A stretch of 28,115 nt of DNA, taken from the IMG/VR virus record IMGVR_UViG_3300009159_000244, positions 1 to 28,115 of that record. One strand, 5' to 3'. Positions 14,661-22,683 of the stretch are shown here, piece by piece. The stretch comes from a virus. Within the stretch, counting starts at the first letter, position 1. Each line of letters opens with the position of its first letter. The position numbers and the translations under genes are program-made. The notes beneath the pieces are model-generated. The model saw only the letters and a list, made by a program, of their open reading frames with translations. It ran no database searches and was not told the origin of the DNA.

Positions 14661-17600
14661 TGGAAATAGTAAATGTATCCTATATTGGATCTAAAGATCA
14701 GTATCAAAGCTATGCACCACAAGATGTAGCTCTGATTAATACTAATTCTATTACCGGAAATTACGGTAGCTTTGGTGACTATATAGAGTATTTTATAAAA
14801 GATTTAAACGGTAGAGTTTTAAATGCCGAATATTATGCAACACAATATCAGCTAAATGATAGCGTTGTTGATCCTATAACGCGTACAACGACTCAACTCT
14901 ACCTAGATCCAGAAAGAGATGCTAGAGCTTTAGGTTATGATAGAGGAATAGTTAATGTTAAGTATAATTTCTTTAACGCAAAACTACTCTCTCTACCAGA
15001 TCCATCAGCGCATTTTTGGATTAAAGAAATTTCTACTTCTGGACTTGAAATTAAAGCTGCCAGACAAGGAGTAAGTAATAGTGAGCTTCAAAGAGCATTT
15101 ACACAGTTTAATAATGAATTATCAGCCGATCCATATTACCCTACTTTCTATTTAAATTTCGGTGCAGATATACAAGTAATAGGTGTAAATGCAGTATACG
15201 TAGAGGAAGATGGAATTGGGTATATTATTTTTAAGCTATACGAACCCTTACCTGTTGAATTTAATGTTAAGTCTACCTTCTGGGTAGTAACTACAGTTGC
15301 AGATTCTGCAGAATTTAATGTATCTATTAATGTTATAGCAGAAAAAGCTGTAGATAGTAAAGCTATTAAGGGACCCAACTATAAGGTCTCAGTAAATAAT
15401 AAAGTGGGTCAAACCACACCATACTACTCTTACGAGTCTCTACTATTAACTTCCGTAACTTCATCTTATCAACAGTTACAATCTTTAATGCAAGAGAAAG
15501 GTATTGAGATTAACGTTGACTATAGCGAGTTTGCAAACTTTATACACTTTTCTTCTGCTACAGAAAGATTATATAATTTCGTTTATAAGGTACAATTAAT
15601 TGAATCTGCTTCTGCAGGCTTAAACGAACCTAATACCAGCACTGCAAAAGTACTTTTACAAAATCAAATAGATACTACTATTACCAATTTTGATGGATAC
15701 GAGTATTACCTATATTTTGATTCCGCTTCAACATCATACCCGAAACAAACCTCTACACAACCTTACCCGCTTTACTCTTTAACTTCTTCACAAGCCGTAA
15801 ACTGGCTAGGAAGTCTTGATATCGCACCTAATGGCCCGGCTACAATGAGTATGTACTGGTCATCTTCGTACTATGACGATCAAAATAAAGACTTGTTACT
15901 GTATGCAACTCCTGCCTATATAACAGAAGATCCCGCAAATGCCCCTTACCTTGTTTTCTTAAACATGATAGGTCAACATTTTGATAATATTTGGATTTAT
16001 ATAAAAGATATAACCAATCACTACTCTGCAGAAAATAATCCATTTATAGGTATTTCGATGGAGCAGGTAGCAGATGCATTAAGAAGTTTTGGTGTACAAT
16101 TATACACTAATACAAGTATTACAGATAATATCTACTATTCTCTACTCGGATTAAATCAAACAGGATCTTCACTACCAGTTACTTCAAGCGCCTATTCTAT
16201 AAGCAATGTAGCAAGTAGTAGTATCTATCCTTTATCTGGAAGCGCTTATTTAAGCTCTTCTCTATCCTTGCCTCCTTTTGGTGAAGAAAAAATTAATAGG
16301 TATGTAATATCATTCGTTACAGGATCTAATCCTTCATCTAGTTTTGCTACCCTTCCTGCATCTCAACTTCAAGGAGAGACTTATAAACGTCTCTACCATA
16401 ACCTCGCTTATTTACTTAAGACTAGAGGTACAGAAAGAGGCGTAAGAGCTCTAATTACTACGTTTGGTATTCCTGGCGATATTTTAGATCCGCATGAATA
16501 CGGAGGTTATAATATCTACCAAGTACCAGGTATTCAGGAAATAAGCAATACAAAAATTATTACCGGAAGCGTTTTAAACATTTCTAGCAGTCTTTTATCT
16601 CCGTATACTACAATTCAATATTACCAAAACAATCAAGATAAGACTTCTAATACTGTAGAGGTTGGCTTTTCACCAGCAGACTCTATTAACGCAAGCATTA
16701 CATCTTCAGGACTTGTTACTTCTTCTACACAACCCGGGTATTTTAATATTATGCAGCTTATTGGTGCACCTAATTTACAGTACTCCAGTTCATATATCCC
16801 TCTTGTTAACTTAGCAAATACTTATTTTAGTGCTGAATATACAAGTAAGTATAATGTTTGGGATTTTATTAGAGTTATAAAATACTATAACAACTCAGTA
16901 TTTAAAATGCTAAGAGACTGGATGCCTGCTAGAGCTTCTGCTACAACAGGTATTGCTATTCAATCTCACATGCTTGAGAGAAACAAATACCCAAGACATG
17001 AACCTACTTATACAATACTTTCTGGATCTGCTCAAATTAGAATGGTTACTATTTCCGGATCTGACGGAGGCGCAGTTCAAAACGATACCTACTATGTAGA
17101 AGCAATACCAGTACAGTATCAATCAAACTCGGTATATTTAGGAAATGCTTCTGGAACTATCTACATGAGCTCCTCTAATAATATTCAAAAATACACAGGG
17201 GAATTTAGCGGTAGTACTATAGCTGCAGATTATACTTACTTCACTCAAGAAGAGGTTTCTTCCTATATCTACCCTTGGACATCATCAGTTGCTACCTCTA
17301 CTGCAGGAGGCAATATAATGTTCTTAACATATTCGTTAAGTCCGACGTTAAATAATATTACAGGCAGTGTTATATCTCAAAGATTCTTAGAGTTAGACTA
17401 TAACAGCAGTCAAGTTACTCCAGTAAACTTTGGATTAGTTACACAATCTCTATCACAAAGTCTTGTAATTGGTAACATATCTCAAAGTATGCAACCTTAT
17501 TCTCAGTATGCACAGCTACAAGACTACAATTATTACCTGCCTTCAACAGTAAGTATTCGTTATAGCGGTTCTTATTTGAGAGGTACGGGTTATAATACAT

Positions 17601-19372
17601 GGAGTGTTGGGGATATTTCATACGGTACTGATCCTGTAATTAATTATTACAGTAGTAGATTAGGACTGTTTACACAAATTCAATCTAGTTCGTTTATACC
17701 TGGAGTTGTTAATGCAAGCTTAGGATATCTAGCAGATGTTTCAGGCGGTCTATTTGAATTAAACCAAAATAATAGAAACTGGGTTGATCTTCAAAACATA
17801 TTTGTAGCAGGAACTAACTTAACTATTAAGCAATTTGATAATAAAAAGTATAGTAATCAAGTAGCTACAGACGGTATAAAAACTATTTACAATAGCGGAT
17901 ATAATTACACTCCTCAACTCTATTTTCAATCTCAATCAGATAATGTTCTCTACTTCCAATATACCGGAGATTCAAGTATAACTAGCTTTATAGCTTCTTT
18001 AACCGGAACACCAAACTATAATATTAGCGGAGCTGCTAGTCCAGTCTATCCAGTAACAGCTTTAACAAATACAGCAACTAGAGCAGGAAGTGTGTATAAG
18101 ATCTTCGATATAGCGAGTCCATCAACATATTTTTCACCCGGTAATGCAACTAATTTCCCGTCCTATTCTGCACCGCAAGCAGGACAGAGAGAGTTTACCG
18201 TGAATTTAGGAGTAAATTTTGAATTTACAGATCCTTCTGTAAGTCCAACTAGCGGATCTTACGATTTTGGAGCTTACTTAAATGGGAGTCAATTAATAGG
18301 AAATGTACAATCTATTAATTTTACTTCTAGTTATACACCAGCTACAACAGGCACCGGCTCAATTAACAGCCCCGGTACAGCGAATGTAGATTCCGGCTTT
18401 AACTATAATTACCAGACTAATTACGGTACATTTACGGGACCATTTCTTTTAAATGGAAATCCTACCGTATTAGGAGATTCTGGTTCAGTCTTAGTAGTAG
18501 ACATTTATACATGGAGACAAGGAGGAGTTAATATCACTGCACCACTAGTAACTTCTAATACCGGAGCTACAGTTACCGGTGTATATCCTGAAGATACAAG
18601 TGCAACGCCGACTCGAATTCAACAAATTAGTAGTGCAACAACAATACCAGCTAGTAGCATAAGTACAGCAACTAAAACTATAAGCTACACAACATCTCCA
18701 GTAACTGTTGGTGTAAATGAGCCGGTAGTATTTAAATTTACACAAGGAGGAATGTCTAGCGCAAATTACACAGCCTCCCTTACTAGTAACAGTAGCTTGA
18801 CTGTAGGAACTATTGCAATAGGTGCAGGCGGATATCCATATGCAACAACACAGTCTGGTTACTTTATAAGCAGCTTTGCAAATCTCGACGGGAATTACTC
18901 TAGTATAACGCTTAGTTCAAACCTAGCTCAGTACGGAGGATACCAATTTGTACCATATTTCATATCAGCTTCCGTTACCTATAGTAGCAGCCTCTATACA
19001 AGATATGGAGATGTTAATACAAATTTCTTACCTCAAAATGGGGATAAGGTAATTCTAATTGATAATTCAGGTATTTCGCAAGATCTAGACGTTTATAGCT
19101 TTTCAGGCGATACTATTATTGTAGCAGGAGATATACTTTCTAACTGGGTAATTAATCCATCTTTAGTTAAAACTTTTTTACTATTAAAGAAGTATAATGA
19201 CGAACAAAACGTTATATTAACGTTTAATAAGCCGCCAGGTGCAACATCTTACGGATTTATTATTCCGGAGACTATAAGTCCTACAGTAGTAAATAACATT
19301 AACACATTACAGGCTAATGTACAGGCTCAATTATTATCAACTCAGGCTTCTGCCAATATCAGTACCCTGTAA
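14660..19372 (+). CDS. Giant baseplate wedge/tail protein with a gp7/gpI-like segment
   Basis: 1570 residues, by far the largest gene here. Residues about 573-615 read LYHNLAYLLKTRGTERGVRALITTFG, followed by DILDPHEYGG. A helix followed by [K/T]-R-G-T-x-x-[GA]-x-R-x-L-x-x-x-[FG] is the hallmark of the P2 gpI family, whose counterpart in T4 is gp7, partner of gp6. The region about 730-790 (VWDFIRVIKYYNNSVFKML, then LERNKYPRHEP) is helical and also occurs in long phage tail proteins. N- and C-terminal thirds are beta-rich and Ser/Thr/Tyr/Asn-heavy, as in tail fibres, so this may be gp7 extended by fibre-type domains. It immediately follows gp6 and partners, matching the wedge order. Confidence 0.6.
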   Translation: MEIVNVSYIGSKDQYQSYAPQDVALINTNSITGNYGSFGDYIEYFIKDLNGRVLNAEYYATQYQLNDSVVDPITRTTTQLYLDPERDARALGYDRGIVNVKYNFFNAKLLSLPDPSAHFWIKEISTSGLEIKAARQGVSNSELQRAFTQFNNELSADPYYPTFYLNFGADIQVIGVNAVYVEEDGIGYIIFKLYEPLPVEFNVKSTFWVVTTVADSAEFNVSINVIAEKAVDSKAIKGPNYKVSVNNKVGQTTPYYSYESLLLTSVTSSYQQLQSLMQEKGIEINVDYSEFANFIHFSSATERLYNFVYKVQLIESASAGLNEPNTSTAKVLLQNQIDTTITNFDGYEYYLYFDSASTSYPKQTSTQPYPLYSLTSSQAVNWLGSLDIAPNGPATMSMYWSSSYYDDQNKDLLLYATPAYITEDPANAPYLVFLNMIGQHFDNIWIYIKDITNHYSAENNPFIGISMEQVADALRSFGVQLYTNTSITDNIYYSLLGLNQTGSSLPVTSSAYSISNVASSSIYPLSGSAYLSSSLSLPPFGEEKINRYVISFVTGSNPSSSFATLPASQLQGETYKRLYHNLAYLLKTRGTERGVRALITTFGIPGDILDPHEYGGYNIYQVPGIQEISNTKIITGSVLNISSSLLSPYTTIQYYQNNQDKTSNTVEVGFSPADSINASITSSGLVTSSTQPGYFNIMQLIGAPNLQYSSSYIPLVNLANTYFSAEYTSKYNVWDFIRVIKYYNNSVFKMLRDWMPARASATTGIAIQSHMLERNKYPRHEPTYTILSGSAQIRMVTISGSDGGAVQNDTYYVEAIPVQYQSNSVYLGNASGTIYMSSSNNIQKYTGEFSGSTIAADYTYFTQEEVSSYIYPWTSSVATSTAGGNIMFLTYSLSPTLNNITGSVISQRFLELDYNSSQVTPVNFGLVTQSLSQSLVIGNISQSMQPYSQYAQLQDYNYYLPSTVSIRYSGSYLRGTGYNTWSVGDISYGTDPVINYYSSRLGLFTQIQSSSFIPGVVNASLGYLADVSGGLFELNQNNRNWVDLQNIFVAGTNLTIKQFDNKKYSNQVATDGIKTIYNSGYNYTPQLYFQSQSDNVLYFQYTGDSSITSFIASLTGTPNYNISGAASPVYPVTALTNTATRAGSVYKIFDIASPSTYFSPGNATNFPSYSAPQAGQREFTVNLGVNFEFTDPSVSPTSGSYDFGAYLNGSQLIGNVQSINFTSSYTPATTGTGSINSPGTANVDSGFNYNYQTNYGTFTGPFLLNGNPTVLGDSGSVLVVDIYTWRQGGVNITAPLVTSNTGATVTGVYPEDTSATPTRIQQISSATTIPASSISTATKTISYTTSPVTVGVNEPVVFKFTQGGMSSANYTASLTSNSSLTVGTIAIGAGGYPYATTQSGYFISSFANLDGNYSSITLSSNLAQYGGYQFVPYFISASVTYSSSLYTRYGDVNTNFLPQNGDKVILIDNSGISQDLDVYSFSGDTIIVAGDILSNWVINPSLVKTFLLLKKYNDEQNVILTFNKPPGATSYGFIIPETISPTVVNNINTLQANVQAQLLSTQASANISTL

Positions 19373-19396
19373 CACTGAAAACTTTTAATTTTTAAA

Positions 19397-19409
19397 CTAT
19401 TTATAATAG
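19397..19409 (+). promoter_or_regulatory. Late-promoter-like motif CTATTTATAATAG
   Basis: CTATTTATAATAG is itself an inverted repeat (CTATT-TAT-AATAG) and lies 27 bases before ATG 19424, followed by an A-rich leader. It opens a new transcription unit after the giant wedge gene. Confidence 0.4.
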
Positions 19410-19423
19410 AAAAACAATAAAAC

Positions 19424-20092
19424 ATGGGATATTTAAATAACACATCGGTTGTTGTCGACGCCATTCTTACCGACAAAGGCAGACAGTTGTTAGCACAAAA
19501 CGACGGATCTTTCCAAATTACACAGTTTTCACTGTCAGATGATGAAGTAGATTACACATTATACAACCCGAATCATCCTTCAGGCTCAGCATTTTATGGC
19601 GAAGCTATTGAAAATATGCCAATTATACAGGCTTTTCCGGAGGCTAATGAGATTATGAAGTATAAGTTGATTACTCTACCAAGAGGAACAGCTAAACTTC
19701 CAGTAGTAACCGTTGGATACAACACTATTGTATTGAAACAAGGTTCTTCTCTTTCTCTTACACCTCAAACATTGAATTATTTAGGTGCAACTTCTACTTT
19801 CGAACAGTCTGGATACGTTGCAACAATAGGAGACGTAAGAACAATGTCTGCATTTAACGGTGTAGGTATTACAACTCCTAATGCAACTGCATTAAACGCT
19901 ACAGGAACCACTACAGTAGGTACAAATGTATCAAAAACTGTAATAGGTACTACAATCAACTTGACTGCTACGACCGTAAACACATTGTTCGGTACAAACA
20001 CTACGTTATATACTACATTAACTGTTATAGGTCGTGATTCAGGTGCAAGAATATTAATCCCAGTTCAAATCCAACAAGTAACACAATCATAA
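19424..20092 (+). CDS. Tail-tip/structural protein with 'ILTDKGRQLL' signature
   Basis: 222 residues. The N-terminal 80 residues hold VVVDAILTDKGRQLLAQNDGSFQITQFSLSDDEVDYTLYN, a pattern I recall from virion proteins of large phages (I-L-T-x-K-G-R-x-L-L-A, then F-x-x-x-D-D-E-x-D-Y-x-L-Y-N). The C-terminal half is a Thr/Asn/Val-rich beta domain with a short repeat-like set (TATTVNTLFGTNTTLYTTLTV). No enzymatic motif. Behind its own late-promoter-like motif and five bases from the next structural gene. The precise virion position is unknown. Confidence 0.6.
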   Translation: MGYLNNTSVVVDAILTDKGRQLLAQNDGSFQITQFSLSDDEVDYTLYNPNHPSGSAFYGEAIENMPIIQAFPEANEIMKYKLITLPRGTAKLPVVTVGYNTIVLKQGSSLSLTPQTLNYLGATSTFEQSGYVATIGDVRTMSAFNGVGITTPNATALNATGTTTVGTNVSKTVIGTTINLTATTVNTLFGTNTTLYTTLTVIGRDSGARILIPVQIQQVTQS

Positions 20093-20096
20093 GAAT

Positions 20097-21188
20097 ATGT
20101 CATTTACACAGTTAAATCCCTCAGATTTCGTAGTAAGTTCCGATGCTATTACAGCTCCAGCATGGAGCTCTAACGTACCAACTCTTACTAGCTTTTATAC
20201 AGCTTCATCTACCGTAACCACTACAGTAAGTGCAGGTGCATATTACTTAAACGTATTACAACAACAATACGGAACTAACGGTGCAGCAGTTCAATTTGCA
20301 ATTGCATACGGTAACATTAACGGCTCAGGATCTCAATGGTTAAACAGTCTTGTACCAGGAGTTTCTCCTTCTTTAACTACATACAACCAGTATCAAACTT
20401 TAGTTTACGGACCAGAAGTAACAGGCTCTCAAGGCTTCAACTTCGGTGGTGCTGCTTTAAGATCTCCAGATATTTGGGTTCTTAATATTGATAGAAATAG
20501 ATACAAGCAAAGTTTAATGCCAGGTACTTTTACCTTACAATTAAAGAATGGTAACAACTGGATAAACATTTGCGACAATAGTAACGATTCTTCTGTTATA
20601 AATTATTTAGATTGCGGTAGAGTATTTAACTTAGTTTCTGGATCTTATGGTAGAGCAGCTAATGTAACTGTATCTGGATCTACATTAGGACCAGGCTATA
20701 CAGCTTCCGGATCTTACGGATACTACTTACCAGATATCGGAACCATAATTTTAAATCCAGGTGCATTAGCATTAGCTCCAGTAAGCGGTGGTATCAGTAT
20801 TTCAAGAGACCTTTCAAGTAATCCAAGCCTACCTTATAGTTCTTTAAATAATACTTACCTATATCAAGCAATTTCTGCAAGCGGAACTATTCCAACAACA
20901 GGAAGCTTACCAGGATTTCAATTAAATTCACAAGAAAATGTATCTTCTGATTACGTTTTTATAAGAATTGGTAACTCACAATATAATTACTCAACAAACC
21001 CAACGTTTACTTCTGGATCGAGCGGTGCTGTACTTTATCAAACAATGGTTTATAGTCCACAAACCTTCCCTACAACAGTCGGATTATATAATAATAACAG
21101 TGAACTTCTAGCAGTAGCTAAATTATCACAAGCCTTAGTTAAAGATTTTACAAAAGAAGCATTAATTAGAGTTAAGTTAGATTGGTAA
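20097..21188 (+). CDS. Tail structural protein, likely fibre- or tip-associated
   Basis: 363 residues, Ser/Thr/Gly/Tyr/Asn-rich and beta-dominated. It opens MSFTQLNPSDFVVSSDAITAP, a phrase I associate with virion proteins of T4-like marine phages. The middle holds GFNFGGAALRSPDIWVLNIDRNRYKQSLMPGTFTLQLKNGNNW. The C-terminus is a short amphipathic helix (VAKLSQALVKDFTKEALIRVKLDW). It sits between the 'ILTDKG' protein and the first Thr-Pro-rich fibre. No catalytic motif. Confidence 0.5.
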   Translation: MSFTQLNPSDFVVSSDAITAPAWSSNVPTLTSFYTASSTVTTTVSAGAYYLNVLQQQYGTNGAAVQFAIAYGNINGSGSQWLNSLVPGVSPSLTTYNQYQTLVYGPEVTGSQGFNFGGAALRSPDIWVLNIDRNRYKQSLMPGTFTLQLKNGNNWINICDNSNDSSVINYLDCGRVFNLVSGSYGRAANVTVSGSTLGPGYTASGSYGYYLPDIGTIILNPGALALAPVSGGISISRDLSSNPSLPYSSLNNTYLYQAISASGTIPTTGSLPGFQLNSQENVSSDYVFIRIGNSQYNYSTNPTFTSGSSGAVLYQTMVYSPQTFPTTVGLYNNNSELLAVAKLSQALVKDFTKEALIRVKLDW

Positions 21189-21200
21189 TAATAAAATAAA

Positions 21201-22601
21201 ATGAGTAGAGCATCAAATAGTCTTTTAGTTTCTGATGTAACAGCTACTCCCATTAAACTTAAGTACTCTTCTTCTTATAGTAATACTACTATATGCGATT
21301 CAGGTATTTATGCACAAAGTGGGTTAAATGGCCCCGTTACAGTAACAGGCTCAGTGCCGCAAAGAACTTTGCGATATTGGTCTATTAGACATTTGTTCTA
21401 TTCTAACTTCTTGACTGGTAGTTATTTGACTACAACCTCTAGCCTAGATAATTTCTTACAATCTACAGCAGCCTCTGGAACCTTCGAAGGAAATACTACT
21501 TTATCTGCTTCAACTGATTTACGTTATTTTCCTACAGAGTCTCTTTCCAAAGTCAAAATTATTAATATTCCAAAAAATACTTTTGGTGAAAAAGTTTCTA
21601 GAAAAAGCTTTTTTTTAACTGGAAGTGGCTATGCTATAGCAGATGATGGAAACGGGAACGTATATGATACCGCCACAAGAGCACACGTAGGTAACATTAT
21701 TTATCCTCAGGGATTTGTAGTTATCACCAATCCAGACTACTATTGTGCAATGGATGGCGGCCCCTTTACATTCCCCAAGACTTACGTTTTTGATATATCC
21801 GATAATCCAAAGACTTTTAACCCTATTACGGATGCACAACCCGATTGTGCTCCTGTCGATACCTCTACCCTAACCTTAATAACTGCTTCTGGATGGTTAT
21901 TTCCTAGTAGTAGTCAAGATAATTTAGGTAATGTTACACTTAGTTCAACCGATACGCTATCTACTAGAGTCGGTTATTATAGAGATTACTATACCGTTAA
22001 GTCTACTTACTGTGCTTCATCTGATAAGCAACCTATTAATCTTAAACTAATTGACTGTACGATAGTAGGACTAACAGCTTCCTTTATTTCTCCTACCCCA
22101 ACTCCTACACTTACTATAACACCTACCCTAACACCTACCGATTCACCTACGCCAACACCTACCCTAACTGCTACATATACTCCTACACCAACAACAGGAT
22201 CCCTAACTCCAACTCCAACGATTACTCCTACATTAACCACAACACCAACTTTAACAGTAACACCAACTCAAACTATAACCCCTACTCTAACCGTTACCCC
22301 GACTCCAAATACACCTGACCCAGACTTTACAACACTTTATGTAGCCTCTCTTAAAGCAAACGCTTGCGATGAGGTTAATTACCAGTATACTATTCCATCT
22401 CATACTTATACAGGCACTAATAACTTTTGTAATTGTACTTCTTTAAACGGTGCTAATGTAGTAGGTATACCAGCAGGAACCTATTGGCTACATGAACAAG
22501 GAAATACAGCAGGCGCAAGACAGTTTACTAGGGGAGTCGGTCCGGGAATAACATTAATGACAGCAGTAAACGGAGCAGATGGAGGATGTACAGTATGCTA
22601 A
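21201..22601 (+). CDS. Tail fibre-like protein with Thr-Pro-rich linker and Cys-rich tip domain
   Basis: 466 residues. Residues 1-295 form a structural domain with a segment S-K-V-K-I-I-N-I-P-K-N-T-F-G-E-K and, later, VGNIIYPQGFVVITNP, which I recall in phage tail proteins. Residues 298-370 are a low-complexity linker of T-P-T and T-P-T-[ILT]-T units. Residues about 372-466 are a terminal domain with several Cys (NFCNC, GCTVC) and a Gly-rich stretch, presumably the receptor-facing tip. The linker would make a stiff, extended rod. Thr density makes it a possible O-glycosylation target. There is no Shine-Dalgarno sequence before the ATG (AATAAAATG). Confidence 0.6.
   Translation: MSRASNSLLVSDVTATPIKLKYSSSYSNTTICDSGIYAQSGLNGPVTVTGSVPQRTLRYWSIRHLFYSNFLTGSYLTTTSSLDNFLQSTAASGTFEGNTTLSASTDLRYFPTESLSKVKIINIPKNTFGEKVSRKSFFLTGSGYAIADDGNGNVYDTATRAHVGNIIYPQGFVVITNPDYYCAMDGGPFTFPKTYVFDISDNPKTFNPITDAQPDCAPVDTSTLTLITASGWLFPSSSQDNLGNVTLSSTDTLSTRVGYYRDYYTVKSTYCASSDKQPINLKLIDCTIVGLTASFISPTPTPTLTITPTLTPTDSPTPTPTLTATYTPTPTTGSLTPTPTITPTLTTTPTLTVTPTQTITPTLTVTPTPNTPDPDFTTLYVASLKANACDEVNYQYTIPSHTYTGTNNFCNCTSLNGANVVGIPAGTYWLHEQGNTAGARQFTRGVGPGITLMTAVNGADGGCTVC
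22092..22310 (+). repeat. Thr-Pro-coding low-complexity repeat (linker of the first fibre)
   Basis: About 220 bases of short ACN-CCN-type units encoding T-P-T, T-P-T-L-T and similar. Codon choice among ACA/ACT/ACC and CCA/CCT/CCC/CCG varies freely from unit to unit, so the DNA repeat is degenerate while the protein repeat is well kept. Confidence 0.7.
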
Positions 22602-22656
22602 TAAGTAAAAGTTAAAATATATAGCTATAATAAACATTAGAAACACGCTGTTAAAA

Positions 22657-22683
22657 CTATTTATTAAATATATTATATAATAC
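22657..22683 (+). promoter_or_regulatory. Late-promoter-like motif CTATTTATTAAATA
   Basis: CTATTTATTAAATA starts 27 bases before ATG 22684 and is followed by an AT-only leader. It marks a separate transcription unit for the long Thr-Pro fibre. Confidence 0.4.

Noticed and set aside
19777-20001. Minus-strand open frame
   Set aside because: It lies wholly inside the well-supported structural gene at 19424; the other minus-strand frames scattered through the window are likewise shadows.
22007-22240. Minus-strand open frame rich in Val and Gly repeats
   Set aside because: It is the mirror reading of the Thr-Pro repeat on the + strand and has no promoter or neighbour support.
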